The position numbers and the translations under genes were made by a program. Below are positions 1-9,242 of a stretch of 20,423 nucleotides of DNA, piece after piece (position 1 is the stretch's first letter; each line of letters begins with the position of its first letter). The stretch is from a virus: the IMG/VR virus record IMGVR_UViG_3300002180_000037, positions 14,015 through 34,437 of that record, one strand, 5' to 3'. Under the pieces are notes generated by a model. That model did not search any database. It was not told where the DNA came from and was given only the letters and a program-made list of their open reading frames with translations.

Positions 1-2
1 TT

Positions 3-392
3 ACAGAATTTTACGAAGGCCAAGTAGAGGGAGCATTCGAAGACCTAACCCGTTACTACAGTAATCAAGAAGTAGGAATGACTAAGGATAGGTACTACGA
101 GTTAATGCACCAGCTTGGCAAAGAACCTAACGAGGATGAGGTACCGATAGAGATATCGGACCTACCAATCTGTTTTCAAAACTATGTAGCAGCCTTCTCA
201 TACTTACCAGATAACTGGGACGCTATGGGAGGCAATTACCTAGGTAAGGACTTATCCTGCCTAAACACTATATTCGACATATTCGAGATTAAAGACCGAA
301 TGCTGGCTCTACGTGCGATTAAAGAGCTGGAAAATATAAAAATAACAAACTTAAATGCTAAGAAGAAGAAGACTAAGAAGAAGAAGAAATAG
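3..392 (+). CDS. Tail-assembly-chaperone-like protein, 5'-truncated by window edge
   Basis: The frame is open from the first complete codon at position 3, giving 25 residues before the first ATG at 78 and 104 after it. That ATG has an AGGA directly touching it, too close to act as a normal ribosome site, so I think the gene begins upstream and only its 3' part is seen. The central pattern (YYELMHQLG near residue 8 of the 78 start, then DLP.CFQ, then the GGNYLGKDLS motif) resembles proteins found just before tape measure genes in siphoviruses. In that position the usual role is chaperoning the tape measure during tail-tube assembly, and the product is often made by -1 frameshifting as the G-T form. 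The C-terminus is an extreme Lys tail (10 of the last 11 residues are Lys). Function rests mainly on position. If not frameshifted, the coding region would be 78-392. Confidence 0.72.
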   Translation, partial: TEFYEGQVEGAFEDLTRYYSNQEVGMTKDRYYELMHQLGKEPNEDEVPIEISDLPICFQNYVAAFSYLPDNWDAMGGNYLGKDLSCLNTIFDIFEIKDRMLALRAIKELENIKITNLNAKKKKTKKKKK

Positions 393-402
393 CACGCGTT
401 AA

Positions 403-437
403 GGGCAGAGTTATGTAACGTAGCTCTGCCTTCTTTG
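403..437 (+). terminator. Rho-independent terminator or attenuator hairpin between chaperone and tape measure
   Basis: An 11-bp stem (404-414 with 420-430, GGCAGAGTTAT against GTAGCTCTGCC, two G-U wobbles) closes a five-base loop (GTAAC). It is followed by the T-rich run TTCTTTG at 431-437. It starts 11 bases after the stop of the chaperone-like gene and ends 22 bases before the tape measure start. The T-run is interrupted by C, so termination may be partial. A partial terminator here would lower tape measure mRNA relative to the upstream tube and chaperone genes. RNA processing or protection of a 3' end are alternatives. Confidence 0.6.
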
Positions 438-458
438 TATCTAAGCTAAGGAAATAAT

Positions 459-3400
459 ATGGCTAAAGACGAGAAAAGAAAGGTAGTTATCGAGATAACA
501 GACAAAGGTCTGAAGAAGGTAACTGATGGAATTAGCAAATTAAGCGCGTCTCTAGATAAATTAGAGAAACCAATAAACCCTACTAAATTTACTCAAGGAG
601 CTGGTAAGGCTCTTGGAAAGACTACAGAAGGTGTTAAGTCTTACACTACGTCGATCAGCGAAGCCGATCGGGCCGCCAAGTCTTTCAGCAACACCTCTAG
701 CAGGGGTGCCAAGGATTTCGCTAAACAGTCTCAAGGGTTGGGCGGTTTAGTACACGTATACGCAACAGTAGCCGCTAATATATGGGCTGTAGGCGCTGCC
801 TTCGATCAGTTGAAGCAGTCTGCTGATTTAAAAGGCGTAATTAAAGCACAGGAGTCTCTTGCAGCCCAGACAGGTAGATCACTTACCTCTATGTCCGCAG
901 CACTGAAGGAAGGCACCAATAACACAATCACCCTAGCAACTGCTATGAAGCTCGCTTCTCAGGCTGCTGCAGCAGGGTTTGATACTAAATTCACAAAAGA
1001 CTTAGCAAAGGTAGCTCTTGGAGCTTCTAAAGCTTTCGGTAGGGATATTACGGATTCCGTAGAACGTCTCACCAAGGGTATCGCTAAGATGGAACCTGAA
1101 ATACTTGATGAATTGGGTATCTTCGTTAAGATTGAACAAGCTACTCGTAAGTATGCTGACGCGAATAACTTAGCACAGTCTGAGTTATCTGAGTTACAGA
1201 GACGTCAAGCGTTCTCTAATGAAGCTATGCGTCAAGGTTTAGAAGTATTCGAGCGGATAGGTAAAGAAGCAGCAAACAATCCCTATAGTAAAGTAGCTTC
1301 ACAGATGGTAGACTTGAAAGACAGTGTACTCTCTATGGTTACAGGATTTATCGACGCTACTGGTGTTATAGGTGTGTTTACCGAAAGTGCAGGAGCACTT
1401 AAAGCAGGTATGTTCTTATTGGTTAGAGGACTAGTAAAACAGGCAATACCAGCCCTTTCTGATTGGCATAACTCCTTATCTACAAAGATAGTAGAAAAAC
1501 ATACAGCAAACCTAGCTCAGTTCGAGAAGGCCACTATAAGGTCATCCCTCTCTACTAGGGCCCTTACTGGAACGATGACCTCTTTCAATACCTCATTAAG
1601 TGCTGTAGCTAGTGGCGCAAGGTTAGCTGGAACCTCTATGCAGGTAGCTTTCTCAGCAGGTATGGTAGGAGGTATAGAAGCTCAGGCAGTAATGGCCGGG
1701 GTAAATAGTCAACTACGTACCATGAGTCCTCTATTAGTTGCAGCCTCTGCCTCTATGCAGCTTTTCGGTAAGGCTGCGGGCGGTATCAGAGCTCTCGGTG
1801 GACTAGTATTTAAACTGGCGGGGTGGATATCTATGGCCACGATAGCTTTCCAGTTATTCGCAAAACCTTTAGAGAAATTAGCAAGCGCACTAGGTATACT
1901 AGAGCCGCTCGTAAGTGTCTTTGACAGAATAGGTGCTGCCACTGGGTTATATAACCCAAAAGGTATAGAAGATCTAACTAAGGCCACTAAAGGCTACTCA
2001 GAGGAATTGAGGAAACCTTTAGAAGGGTTTAAAGAGTTAAGTACCGCAGCAACTGAAGCATTTATAGAACCAACAAGGCTCACCAAATTACTGGCTAATA
2101 ACTTAGTAAACCTTGGTAGCGGCTTAACGGCGACCATAGACGCTTTCGAAAAGGTACCAGAACGTAACCTGCAATATACTTTAGAGAAGTTTCAAGATGT
2201 TAAGAAGGAGATCTTGGACGGAGCTAAAGCACTAAAACAGACCAAGCTACAAAAGCGACTAGAGGACCTATTAAACGTAGATCCCAAAGACTTCGCTAAA
2301 ATTCCTGCGATACTTAAAGAAGCTCAGGCCGCAATTGAGGCTCAGGCTGTTGTTGCTCAAACTGCTCAAGGAAAGACTGAAGGGTACGCTAAGGCTATTG
2401 AAGACTTAGAAAGAGAAACCACTAAGTACTTAAAGTCTTTCGAAGGTAATACTCAGCTAGATAAAGTATCATCGGCCTTTAACTCTTCCTCGCTAGTAGA
2501 GTTTAAGACAGAACTGGAAGGGTTAGAAGAGTTAATTAACACCGGTGAGTTCTCCTTAGAAGTTACTGCTAATGCCGGTAGGGTAGAAAAACTACAAGCG
2601 ACCATACTCAGTTCGCAGAAGGCTTTGAAAGCTATTGAAGGTACTAGGAGCCGTGGACGAGGCGAAGCAGCCGGGGGTGCCGACGCGGGCATTACTAGTC
2701 AGCAGCGATACCGTGTAACTAGGGATTTAAACGCTGCGATAGATCGAACTAGGAAAGAGATAGATACGATAGTCACCAACGCTGTAGTTACTTTACCTTC
2801 GGATATTATTAGTTCGGAAGCCTTACGTAACGTACAGGGTGATATTGCCAAGATAGGTGAGAAAACTCTACGAACTATTGGTTTAAGTGTTACCGAAGCC
2901 AAAAGGTTGTTGGAGCTGGCGAAGACGCCTACCGAAGGACTGGATAGTCTGTCTAATAACCTTGACCAGTTAAGGGAGTTCTCAAGCTTAACCGATAAGA
3001 CTAGGGAAGGGTTAGAAAGACTTACTGGGTCAATGGAGAAGCAGAGGAATATCGCACTAGCCAATAAAGATCTTCAAGCATCTACTTATGAATCTCAGCT
3101 AAAGTATGAAGCAGAGCTACGTACTTTGAAAGCCAGTGGAAAGGCTGGAGAGGTTGGTGATACTGAAGTTAGGGTGGCCGCTAAAGCCTTAGAGCTAGGA
3201 AGAGAGCGGGTGCTTCTAGAGAATAAGATTGCTACTATTAGGAATAAGAATGCAGCTTTACAAGCTAAGATAGATGGCCTAGGGTCGCGAGATGCGGCTC
3301 CTAAAGCTATTAAAGACGCCATAGATCTGCAGAATAAGAGTATAGCTACAAATGAGCGTAGTATTGCTGTTCTTACTAAGCAAAAAGTAGCTCTCCAGGA

Positions 3401-6400
3401 TAATGCAGAAGTTAGATTAGAGTTATTCACCTTGGAGATTGAACAAGCTGAACGTATGAATACTCTTAAGACTTCCCAAGGGTTGGCGTTACAGCAACTT
3501 CAGCAGGAATATGATCTTAGATCCTCTATTAGAGGCGTTGAGTCTGATAGGTTCATTATGTTGGCTGAAATGCGTGAGCAGGACACTGCCGCTATGCAGG
3601 CTAAGATACAGCTGAAAACTTTTGAAGAAGAGGCAGATATTAAGAAGCTAGAGCAGCAGGCTAAGATAAACCAAGCTCTAGAGGTCACCGCAGCTTTAGA
3701 GGCTAAAATAGCTCTGTTAAGAGGCCGCGCACCTGCTGAAGTTCAGGAAGCTTTGGCCGCAGCTCAAGCCCAGTTATCCTTAGAGAGAGCAGCCCTTGAG
3801 AACCTAGAGAAGACTTCTAGCGTTACTAAGGACTTGCTAAAGTTTAAGGGAGAATTAGCTACTATTGATGCACCTTTCAAGGATATAGGAAGTGCACTAG
3901 AGGGGCTAGATGATGGGCCTTTCAAGAAGTGGATTGACGGATCGAACCAGTTCGCTAAAGTAACTGCTAAGAATAACAAAGTCCTTTCTAAACTGAAGGA
4001 AGATGAAAACTCTACTGACGCAGACATTCAGAAGCAGCGTTTAAAAGGCTTCGGAGACCAAGCTTCGGCGATGGTAAGTATGTTTGAGGAAGGTAGTTCA
4101 GCAGCTAAGGCAGCACACGCTATAGAGCAAGCCATACACATAGCTAGGTTAGCTATGGAAGTACAGGCAGCAACTGCTCATATAGCCTCCGTAGCTTCGG
4201 CAGCGGCAGCAGACCAAGCGACCATACCCGGTAAGATAGCTTCTGGCTTCGGCGCAATTGTATCTGAAGGCGGTATTCCCGGCTTGGCGATAGGTGCAGG
4301 GTTTATTGCGATGATGGCCTCCTTAATGGGTGGTTCTGGCGGTAGTTCAGCAGGCGGGGACGGCGGACAGGCTTTAGTTAAGAAGCAGTTAGCTAACCAC
4401 GAAGCTAATCTAGGCGAAAACGGCATTACTAATGTAATGGACTTAGAAACAAACGCACTAGTAGAGAGTATAAATGACCTAGTAGAGATTGACACTAGAT
4501 TGTTCTCATCTATGTACGACTTGCAAGGTTCTATTGTAGAGCTTGGTAAGAGTTTCAAGTCAGTAGGTAGTTCAGCTAAGCAGGCGTTCGGTGGATTAAC
4601 TGACCGAGGCGTTGCCGCTCAGTTTGATAACTTGCCTGAGATTGGTCCTGACCTAGCTATAGGTAGCCCTAAACGCCGTGCAGAAAGAACAATAGAAGAT
4701 GTACTATTACAGCCTAACTTAGAACTTCAGGGTAGTCAGATTAACCCTGCTAATATAACTAAGGCTAGTGATTATATCAAGAACAGTTTTGACAATCTTA
4801 CTGCTCTAGTAATCACTAAGTTAACTATTAGTAAGACTTCTACAGGAGCCATCAAGTCAGCCAGTATAGACGAGTTTACTCAGAATATTGCTGGAGAGCT
4901 ATCCGATGACTTATCTTCTGCATTCATTAACACTATAGATACTACATTTGATCTTATCATGGCCTTAGACCCTGGAGCACACTTCGGTAAAGCTTCTAAG
5001 TCTTTCCAGCAGGATCTAGTAGACAATATGATCTCTAGTTTCGAGTCAGGAACCTTATTTGAGGGGAACGTTGGAAACGCAGGGTTCGTAGACCAAAACG
5101 TACTAGCTAGCGACTTTAACACTAGCATATCCCTTGACGGGTTAAGCAGTAGTGAAGCAGCCGATCGTATATCTGGATACTTTAATAGCTTATCTGACTC
5201 AATGATTGAACAACTGTTCCGTCCTATTGATGACTTCAGAAGGGCTGGTGAAGAGATAGGCGACACATTAGCTAGGTTAGTAGAAGAAACTGCCGCAGCT
5301 GTTAATGCATTCGCCTACTTGGGTTTTGAAGGTTCGATGTTTGATCCCTCAGTAATGAACTCAGCAGGTGTACAAGCTAATCTGGCTTTCCAGAAGGGTT
5401 TGTTTGAAGGGTTTGAAGACGCAGGTGTATGGGCTTCCTTAGCGGAAGAGTTTACCTCTGTAATTCTTACAGAAGCTGAGGCGTTAGAAAACAAAGTATC
5501 AGTACTAGGTACTGATGTGGGTGCAGGACTTGAGCGTTCTATATCACAGGCGTTGGATGTTACCAATATATCGGGAGCTGCCTTGCTTGGGAATGAACTG
5601 CAAACCTTGTCTATGGATCTAGAGTCAGGGGCTATAACCTCTAAGCAAGCACTATTAGGGTTCCGCACCGTTTGGGATCAATACTCTAAGGTACTTGGCG
5701 CAGCGGGCGAAGGCGTTGACTTATCTGGCAACCTTATCACTCCAGACACTTTGGAGCAGTTAGGTTCGTTAGATTCTACACTAATGGGAACAGTAGCAGC
5801 CTTAGGGCAGTTACTTGATGCTGAGGAAGACTTAGCCACAGCGGTAGCTGATGAAACAGGCGCAGCGTTACTTGACTTCTTGGAGGTTATCAATAACATC
5901 CGGAATACTGTAGCAAACATGCTTCTTGGGGACTTATCTCCACTAGCACCTGGACAGAAGCTAGAACTTGCTAAAGGTACCTTTGATGGTATGATCTCTG
6001 CGCTACAAACAGAGACTGATCCTGAGAAGCAGCTTGAGTTATTATCTGGACTAGAAACAGCAGGTCTTGATTACTTGAACCTTAGTAAGGACTTCTACGG
6101 CGGAGTTGGTGTTTACATTGATGAGTTTGAGCGAGTTAAATCAATACTAGAGCAGACTGCAGAGTCATTTGCAGATCAGTACGGTGTAGATATTGACCAA
6201 CAGACACTCGATGTATTAGAAGCCACCTACGATCTAGAAGCTAGGGCAGCACAGGCTAATGAGGACGGCTTACTTGCCATACTTAATGCCATAAGCCCTG
6301 AAGACGCTTCCGCTATTGAAGCTATCTACCAAGACCAGTTAGGTCGTGCATCTGATGAAGCCGGAATGGCTTTCTACACGGATCAGCTAGTTAACCAAGG

Positions 6401-6968
6401 TCAGAGCTTAGCCTCTATCGACGAAGCGATTAATGCTTCCGCAGAAGGTGTAGCATATGACGCTAGTACTGGAAGTTCTGCTGACGCAGCACTAAGTGGT
6501 ACTAACGGTAGTATCGAGCAGCTTTACCAAGAAGAACTGGGACGGGCGGCAGATGCTGGCGGGTTAGTCTTCTACGCAGATCAAGTAGACAGCGGCGTTA
6601 GTAGCTTAGACAGTGTTAGGGCGCAGTTGAACGGCTCTGAAGAAGGTATAGCGTATGATGCTCTGGGACTGGATATGTTTGCCGAAGGCGGTATTACTAG
6701 CGGCGTTAGCTTAGCTGGTGAGGCAGGCCCTGAAGCGGTTGTTCCTTTACCTGATGGACGGTCTATACCAGTAGACATGGGCGGTAACTTTAACACTGCT
6801 GAGTTACAGAGGCAGTTAGCAGAGTTATCCTTGAAAGTAGAAGAGCAGACAGCGGCTAACTTAGCGGCTCAAGCTCAGTTAGCACAGTTACTAGAAGAGA
6901 GCAATGATATTGCTACTAGTAGTCTTAGTACTAACAAGAAAGCTGCAAGACAGGAGGTTCTTGTATGA
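459..6968 (+). CDS. Tail tape measure protein, 2169 residues, with C-terminal DUF4214-like repeats
   Basis: This protein sets tail length and is thought to be ejected ahead of the DNA. The start is supported by TAAGGA six bases upstream. The N-terminal ~290 residues match the pattern of large tape measures, with a stretch around residues 190-230 including EPEILDELGIFVKI. Hydrophobic segments lie near residues 316-330, 446-469 and 1264-1297 (the last Gly-rich), fitting a membrane-inserting role during ejection. Roughly residues 540-1250 are Lys/Glu/Gln/Ala-rich and look helical and coiled. Two DUF4214-like repeats occupy about 1952-2000 and 2019-2066 (YQDQLGRASDEAG and YQEELGRAADAGG). The motif FAEGGI at 2074 leads into GEAGPEAVVPLPDGRSIPV, common near tape measure C-termini, and a Gln/Leu coiled-coil tail ends the protein. 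No peptidase or lysozyme motif was seen. The stop overlaps the next gene's start (ATGA). Confidence 0.95.
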   Translation: MAKDEKRKVVIEITDKGLKKVTDGISKLSASLDKLEKPINPTKFTQGAGKALGKTTEGVKSYTTSISEADRAAKSFSNTSSRGAKDFAKQSQGLGGLVHVYATVAANIWAVGAAFDQLKQSADLKGVIKAQESLAAQTGRSLTSMSAALKEGTNNTITLATAMKLASQAAAAGFDTKFTKDLAKVALGASKAFGRDITDSVERLTKGIAKMEPEILDELGIFVKIEQATRKYADANNLAQSELSELQRRQAFSNEAMRQGLEVFERIGKEAANNPYSKVASQMVDLKDSVLSMVTGFIDATGVIGVFTESAGALKAGMFLLVRGLVKQAIPALSDWHNSLSTKIVEKHTANLAQFEKATIRSSLSTRALTGTMTSFNTSLSAVASGARLAGTSMQVAFSAGMVGGIEAQAVMAGVNSQLRTMSPLLVAASASMQLFGKAAGGIRALGGLVFKLAGWISMATIAFQLFAKPLEKLASALGILEPLVSVFDRIGAATGLYNPKGIEDLTKATKGYSEELRKPLEGFKELSTAATEAFIEPTRLTKLLANNLVNLGSGLTATIDAFEKVPERNLQYTLEKFQDVKKEILDGAKALKQTKLQKRLEDLLNVDPKDFAKIPAILKEAQAAIEAQAVVAQTAQGKTEGYAKAIEDLERETTKYLKSFEGNTQLDKVSSAFNSSSLVEFKTELEGLEELINTGEFSLEVTANAGRVEKLQATILSSQKALKAIEGTRSRGRGEAAGGADAGITSQQRYRVTRDLNAAIDRTRKEIDTIVTNAVVTLPSDIISSEALRNVQGDIAKIGEKTLRTIGLSVTEAKRLLELAKTPTEGLDSLSNNLDQLREFSSLTDKTREGLERLTGSMEKQRNIALANKDLQASTYESQLKYEAELRTLKASGKAGEVGDTEVRVAAKALELGRERVLLENKIATIRNKNAALQAKIDGLGSRDAAPKAIKDAIDLQNKSIATNERSIAVLTKQKVALQDNAEVRLELFTLEIEQAERMNTLKTSQGLALQQLQQEYDLRSSIRGVESDRFIMLAEMREQDTAAMQAKIQLKTFEEEADIKKLEQQAKINQALEVTAALEAKIALLRGRAPAEVQEALAAAQAQLSLERAALENLEKTSSVTKDLLKFKGELATIDAPFKDIGSALEGLDDGPFKKWIDGSNQFAKVTAKNNKVLSKLKEDENSTDADIQKQRLKGFGDQASAMVSMFEEGSSAAKAAHAIEQAIHIARLAMEVQAATAHIASVASAAAADQATIPGKIASGFGAIVSEGGIPGLAIGAGFIAMMASLMGGSGGSSAGGDGGQALVKKQLANHEANLGENGITNVMDLETNALVESINDLVEIDTRLFSSMYDLQGSIVELGKSFKSVGSSAKQAFGGLTDRGVAAQFDNLPEIGPDLAIGSPKRRAERTIEDVLLQPNLELQGSQINPANITKASDYIKNSFDNLTALVITKLTISKTSTGAIKSASIDEFTQNIAGELSDDLSSAFINTIDTTFDLIMALDPGAHFGKASKSFQQDLVDNMISSFESGTLFEGNVGNAGFVDQNVLASDFNTSISLDGLSSSEAADRISGYFNSLSDSMIEQLFRPIDDFRRAGEEIGDTLARLVEETAAAVNAFAYLGFEGSMFDPSVMNSAGVQANLAFQKGLFEGFEDAGVWASLAEEFTSVILTEAEALENKVSVLGTDVGAGLERSISQALDVTNISGAALLGNELQTLSMDLESGAITSKQALLGFRTVWDQYSKVLGAAGEGVDLSGNLITPDTLEQLGSLDSTLMGTVAALGQLLDAEEDLATAVADETGAALLDFLEVINNIRNTVANMLLGDLSPLAPGQKLELAKGTFDGMISALQTETDPEKQLELLSGLETAGLDYLNLSKDFYGGVGVYIDEFERVKSILEQTAESFADQYGVDIDQQTLDVLEATYDLEARAAQANEDGLLAILNAISPEDASAIEAIYQDQLGRASDEAGMAFYTDQLVNQGQSLASIDEAINASAEGVAYDASTGSSADAALSGTNGSIEQLYQEELGRAADAGGLVFYADQVDSGVSSLDSVRAQLNGSEEGIAYDALGLDMFAEGGITSGVSLAGEAGPEAVVPLPDGRSIPVDMGGNFNTAELQRQLAELSLKVEEQTAANLAAQAQLAQLLEESNDIATSSLSTNKKAARQEVLV
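6312..6656 (+). repeat. Two DUF4214-like repeats within the tape measure gene
   Basis: Two units of about 48 residues, separated by an 18-residue Ser/Gly/Ala linker, share the pattern YQ..LGRA.D..G..FY.DQ..........I...(I/L)N.S.EG.AYDA. The match to DUF4214 (L-G-R-x-x-D-x-x-G) is by eye. The DNA copies have drifted in synonymous positions, so the duplication is not recent. Confidence 0.7.
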
Positions 6969-9217
6969 CACAACAGGTGTCTCTAGTTGAGATAAGCTCT
7001 TTAAACCTGGGTAGTAATACAGCAGAGATGCTGTATTACTCAAACACCAGTTATATAACCACACCAACAGATACTCCAGCAAACACTGCCTACCTCCCAA
7101 GGGTAGACAGTGCCTTGGAGATTTCACGAGATATATTTAAGGGACTACAGGGCGGTAGAATCGCATCCGCAGGGATCGGTAGTATTGTCCTGTCCAACCC
7201 TGATGGAGCGTTAGATAGTATTTACTCCACTAATCTACTAATTGGTAGAAGTATTACTATTAAGGCTGGGGATATTGACGGCGGTCACGTAAATCTGACC
7301 ACTATCCTAGTCGGCGTTATTAGGGACGTAGATTACTCCCAAAGTAACGTGACACTTCAGGTTCAAGATAGAAACGCAGTGTTTGACACTGAGATTTCCA
7401 CTACCCTCTATACTCCTGTAACAGGTAGCGGAGAAGTAACTTTTAACACTTCCTTACATGATAGCCCCTTGCCTATTTGCTATGGGGATGTTAGGAACGT
7501 AACCCCTATACATGTAGGGGCCGTATTATCAGGAGACCTTTATACCAGTACCTTTGATGCGTACTATATAGGGGATTCGATGAGCCTGTCTGAGGATAAG
7601 CTCACAGCTACTAATGATGACGTAGGTACTTGGGGAACCGCATACGCCGCTGCGGGCGTAGGTTCAGGCAAGTCCTACTTAGAGTTTGACGTAACGCACA
7701 CAACAGAAGGGTACGTAGGCATTACTACTTCGGTAGGTAGGCCACGTACTACATTTTTAGGTAATACTACAGGCAGTTATGGGTATAGAGCTTCGGATGG
7801 GTACTTAGTAAACAATGGTACTCCTGCGGCTTTCCACGCTAGCTTCCTAGGTGCTGCCACAATCGGAATAGCTATAGACGCAGACGCTGGTAAGGTCTGG
7901 TTCGCACGTAATAATGTGTGGAGCGGAAATCCTTCTACGGGGGTCGGTGCGGCCATTTCAGGACTTACGGGTGTAATTACTCCAGGGGTTTCAAGTAACG
8001 ATCCTACGGATTCTGTGCTTGCGGTATTCAATACAGGCGACCATACGTATTCGCCACCTTCTGGCTTTAATGCTGGTACGTCTAATCCTATAGCGGTTAA
8101 CGAACTGATCTACCAAGTGCATGATGGAGCTATCGAAGATATAGTTGCAGTTTACGCAGGAGGTAGTTTGGTTGATCCTGGAAACTATACTAAGCTATTG
8201 AGCGAGGGGAAATTCCAGCTTGACATAGGCTCCGCTAGCGGGTATACTATTACTGCAGACGTTAAGGGAAGTACGGCACCTGCCACTTATAATAAGGTGG
8301 GGGATATTATTAAGGACTTAATAACTAACCGTATAAGCCCTTCTATCTCGTACAACTCCTCTTCTTTCGATGATTTAGAGGATGCTTACTTTAGTACAGT
8401 AAGTATAGTTGATACCGCTCGTTGTGGGTTCTACCTACCTAAGGGCGGGAGCGTTAAACAAGTACTTACCCTGTTCAATAGGTCTTTTGGCATGTATACC
8501 GGCTTCGATAGATCAGGTGTATTCGATATAGGTATATTTAAAGGGCCTGACTCAGGCGCCTCTGCGCTAGATCTGGCAGAGGAGAATGTATCTGAAGTGG
8601 TACGTTTACCTGTTAAGGTACCTACATATGAACACTCTGTGGAATACGCCCATAACTATACGGTATTGGGAGACTCCTCGCTAGCTAGTGTAGTCATAGA
8701 GCAATATCCTGACCACCATGCATTCCTTGGGGAGGCCAATCGAGTCGCCACGGCGGATGAGTATGAGTTAGGGATACGACTAGCCGATGATGTAGTAGAG
8801 GCTATCCCGGTAGGTTCTGAGGGCCTGTATCAAAGCTTGAAAGATCGCTACCCTACCAGCGTACCTAGTGATGCATCGTCTTCTGTCATCTACTCAGGAG
8901 TAGACGCTTACTTAGAAGCTAAGAGGCGTTGGAGACTTTATAATAGTGGTGGAACCTTGAGACAGGCATCCTACATACGAGTTACATTAGCTACTAAGTC
9001 TGAAATAGAGATAAACGATACTGTAAAGCTGACCTACCCTAGACTAGGGTTGGATAGCGGAAGCTACTATACAGTAGTAGCGGTATCTGAAGACGTTAGA
9101 TTAGACGAGATGGAGCTAGACCTGTGGGCAGGTTCTGAGGATTCTTTCACTGACGGCGATGATGTTAATGTAGCAACAATAACTGCTGATTACGTACAAT
9201 ACGAAGGAATCCTGTAG
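6965..9217 (+). CDS. Tail-tip hub-like protein with inserted SPRY-like domain (paralogue 1)
   Basis: The start ATG overlaps the tape measure stop (ATGA) and has AGGAGG at 6952-6957, so translation is probably coupled. The N-terminal ~190 residues (TPTDTPANTAY at about 36-46, then GIGSIVLSNPDGALD) and the C-terminal ~350 residues, ending in a beta-rich NDTVKLTYPRLGLDSG segment, follow a layout I know from phage tail-tip or hub-like proteins encoded after the tape measure. Between them, about residues 205-365, is a SPRY-like sandwich with a telltale WFARNNVWSGNP from W312. A likely role is a tail-tip component with the SPRY domain displayed for binding. It is a clear paralogue of the next gene. 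No signal peptide, transmembrane segment or enzyme motif is visible. The hub assignment is inferred from position and general pattern; the SPRY-like call is firmer. Confidence 0.78.
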   Translation: MTQQVSLVEISSLNLGSNTAEMLYYSNTSYITTPTDTPANTAYLPRVDSALEISRDIFKGLQGGRIASAGIGSIVLSNPDGALDSIYSTNLLIGRSITIKAGDIDGGHVNLTTILVGVIRDVDYSQSNVTLQVQDRNAVFDTEISTTLYTPVTGSGEVTFNTSLHDSPLPICYGDVRNVTPIHVGAVLSGDLYTSTFDAYYIGDSMSLSEDKLTATNDDVGTWGTAYAAAGVGSGKSYLEFDVTHTTEGYVGITTSVGRPRTTFLGNTTGSYGYRASDGYLVNNGTPAAFHASFLGAATIGIAIDADAGKVWFARNNVWSGNPSTGVGAAISGLTGVITPGVSSNDPTDSVLAVFNTGDHTYSPPSGFNAGTSNPIAVNELIYQVHDGAIEDIVAVYAGGSLVDPGNYTKLLSEGKFQLDIGSASGYTITADVKGSTAPATYNKVGDIIKDLITNRISPSISYNSSSFDDLEDAYFSTVSIVDTARCGFYLPKGGSVKQVLTLFNRSFGMYTGFDRSGVFDIGIFKGPDSGASALDLAEENVSEVVRLPVKVPTYEHSVEYAHNYTVLGDSSLASVVIEQYPDHHAFLGEANRVATADEYELGIRLADDVVEAIPVGSEGLYQSLKDRYPTSVPSDASSSVIYSGVDAYLEAKRRWRLYNSGGTLRQASYIRVTLATKSEIEINDTVKLTYPRLGLDSGSYYTVVAVSEDVRLDEMELDLWAGSEDSFTDGDDVNVATITADYVQYEGIL

Positions 9218-9242
9218 GGTTCTATACTAACGGAGGAACTTC

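Noticed and set aside
2130-2605. GCGACCAT as a restriction-modification target
   Set aside because: A target site would normally be avoided rather than enriched and would not be limited to one strand, so a polar signal or codon effect fits better.
1709-5920. Many antisense reading frames of 60-130 codons across the tape measure gene
   Set aside because: They are opposite a clearly coding frame, have Ser/Ala/Leu-rich low-information translations, and no ribosome sites. They are shadows of the + strand codon use.
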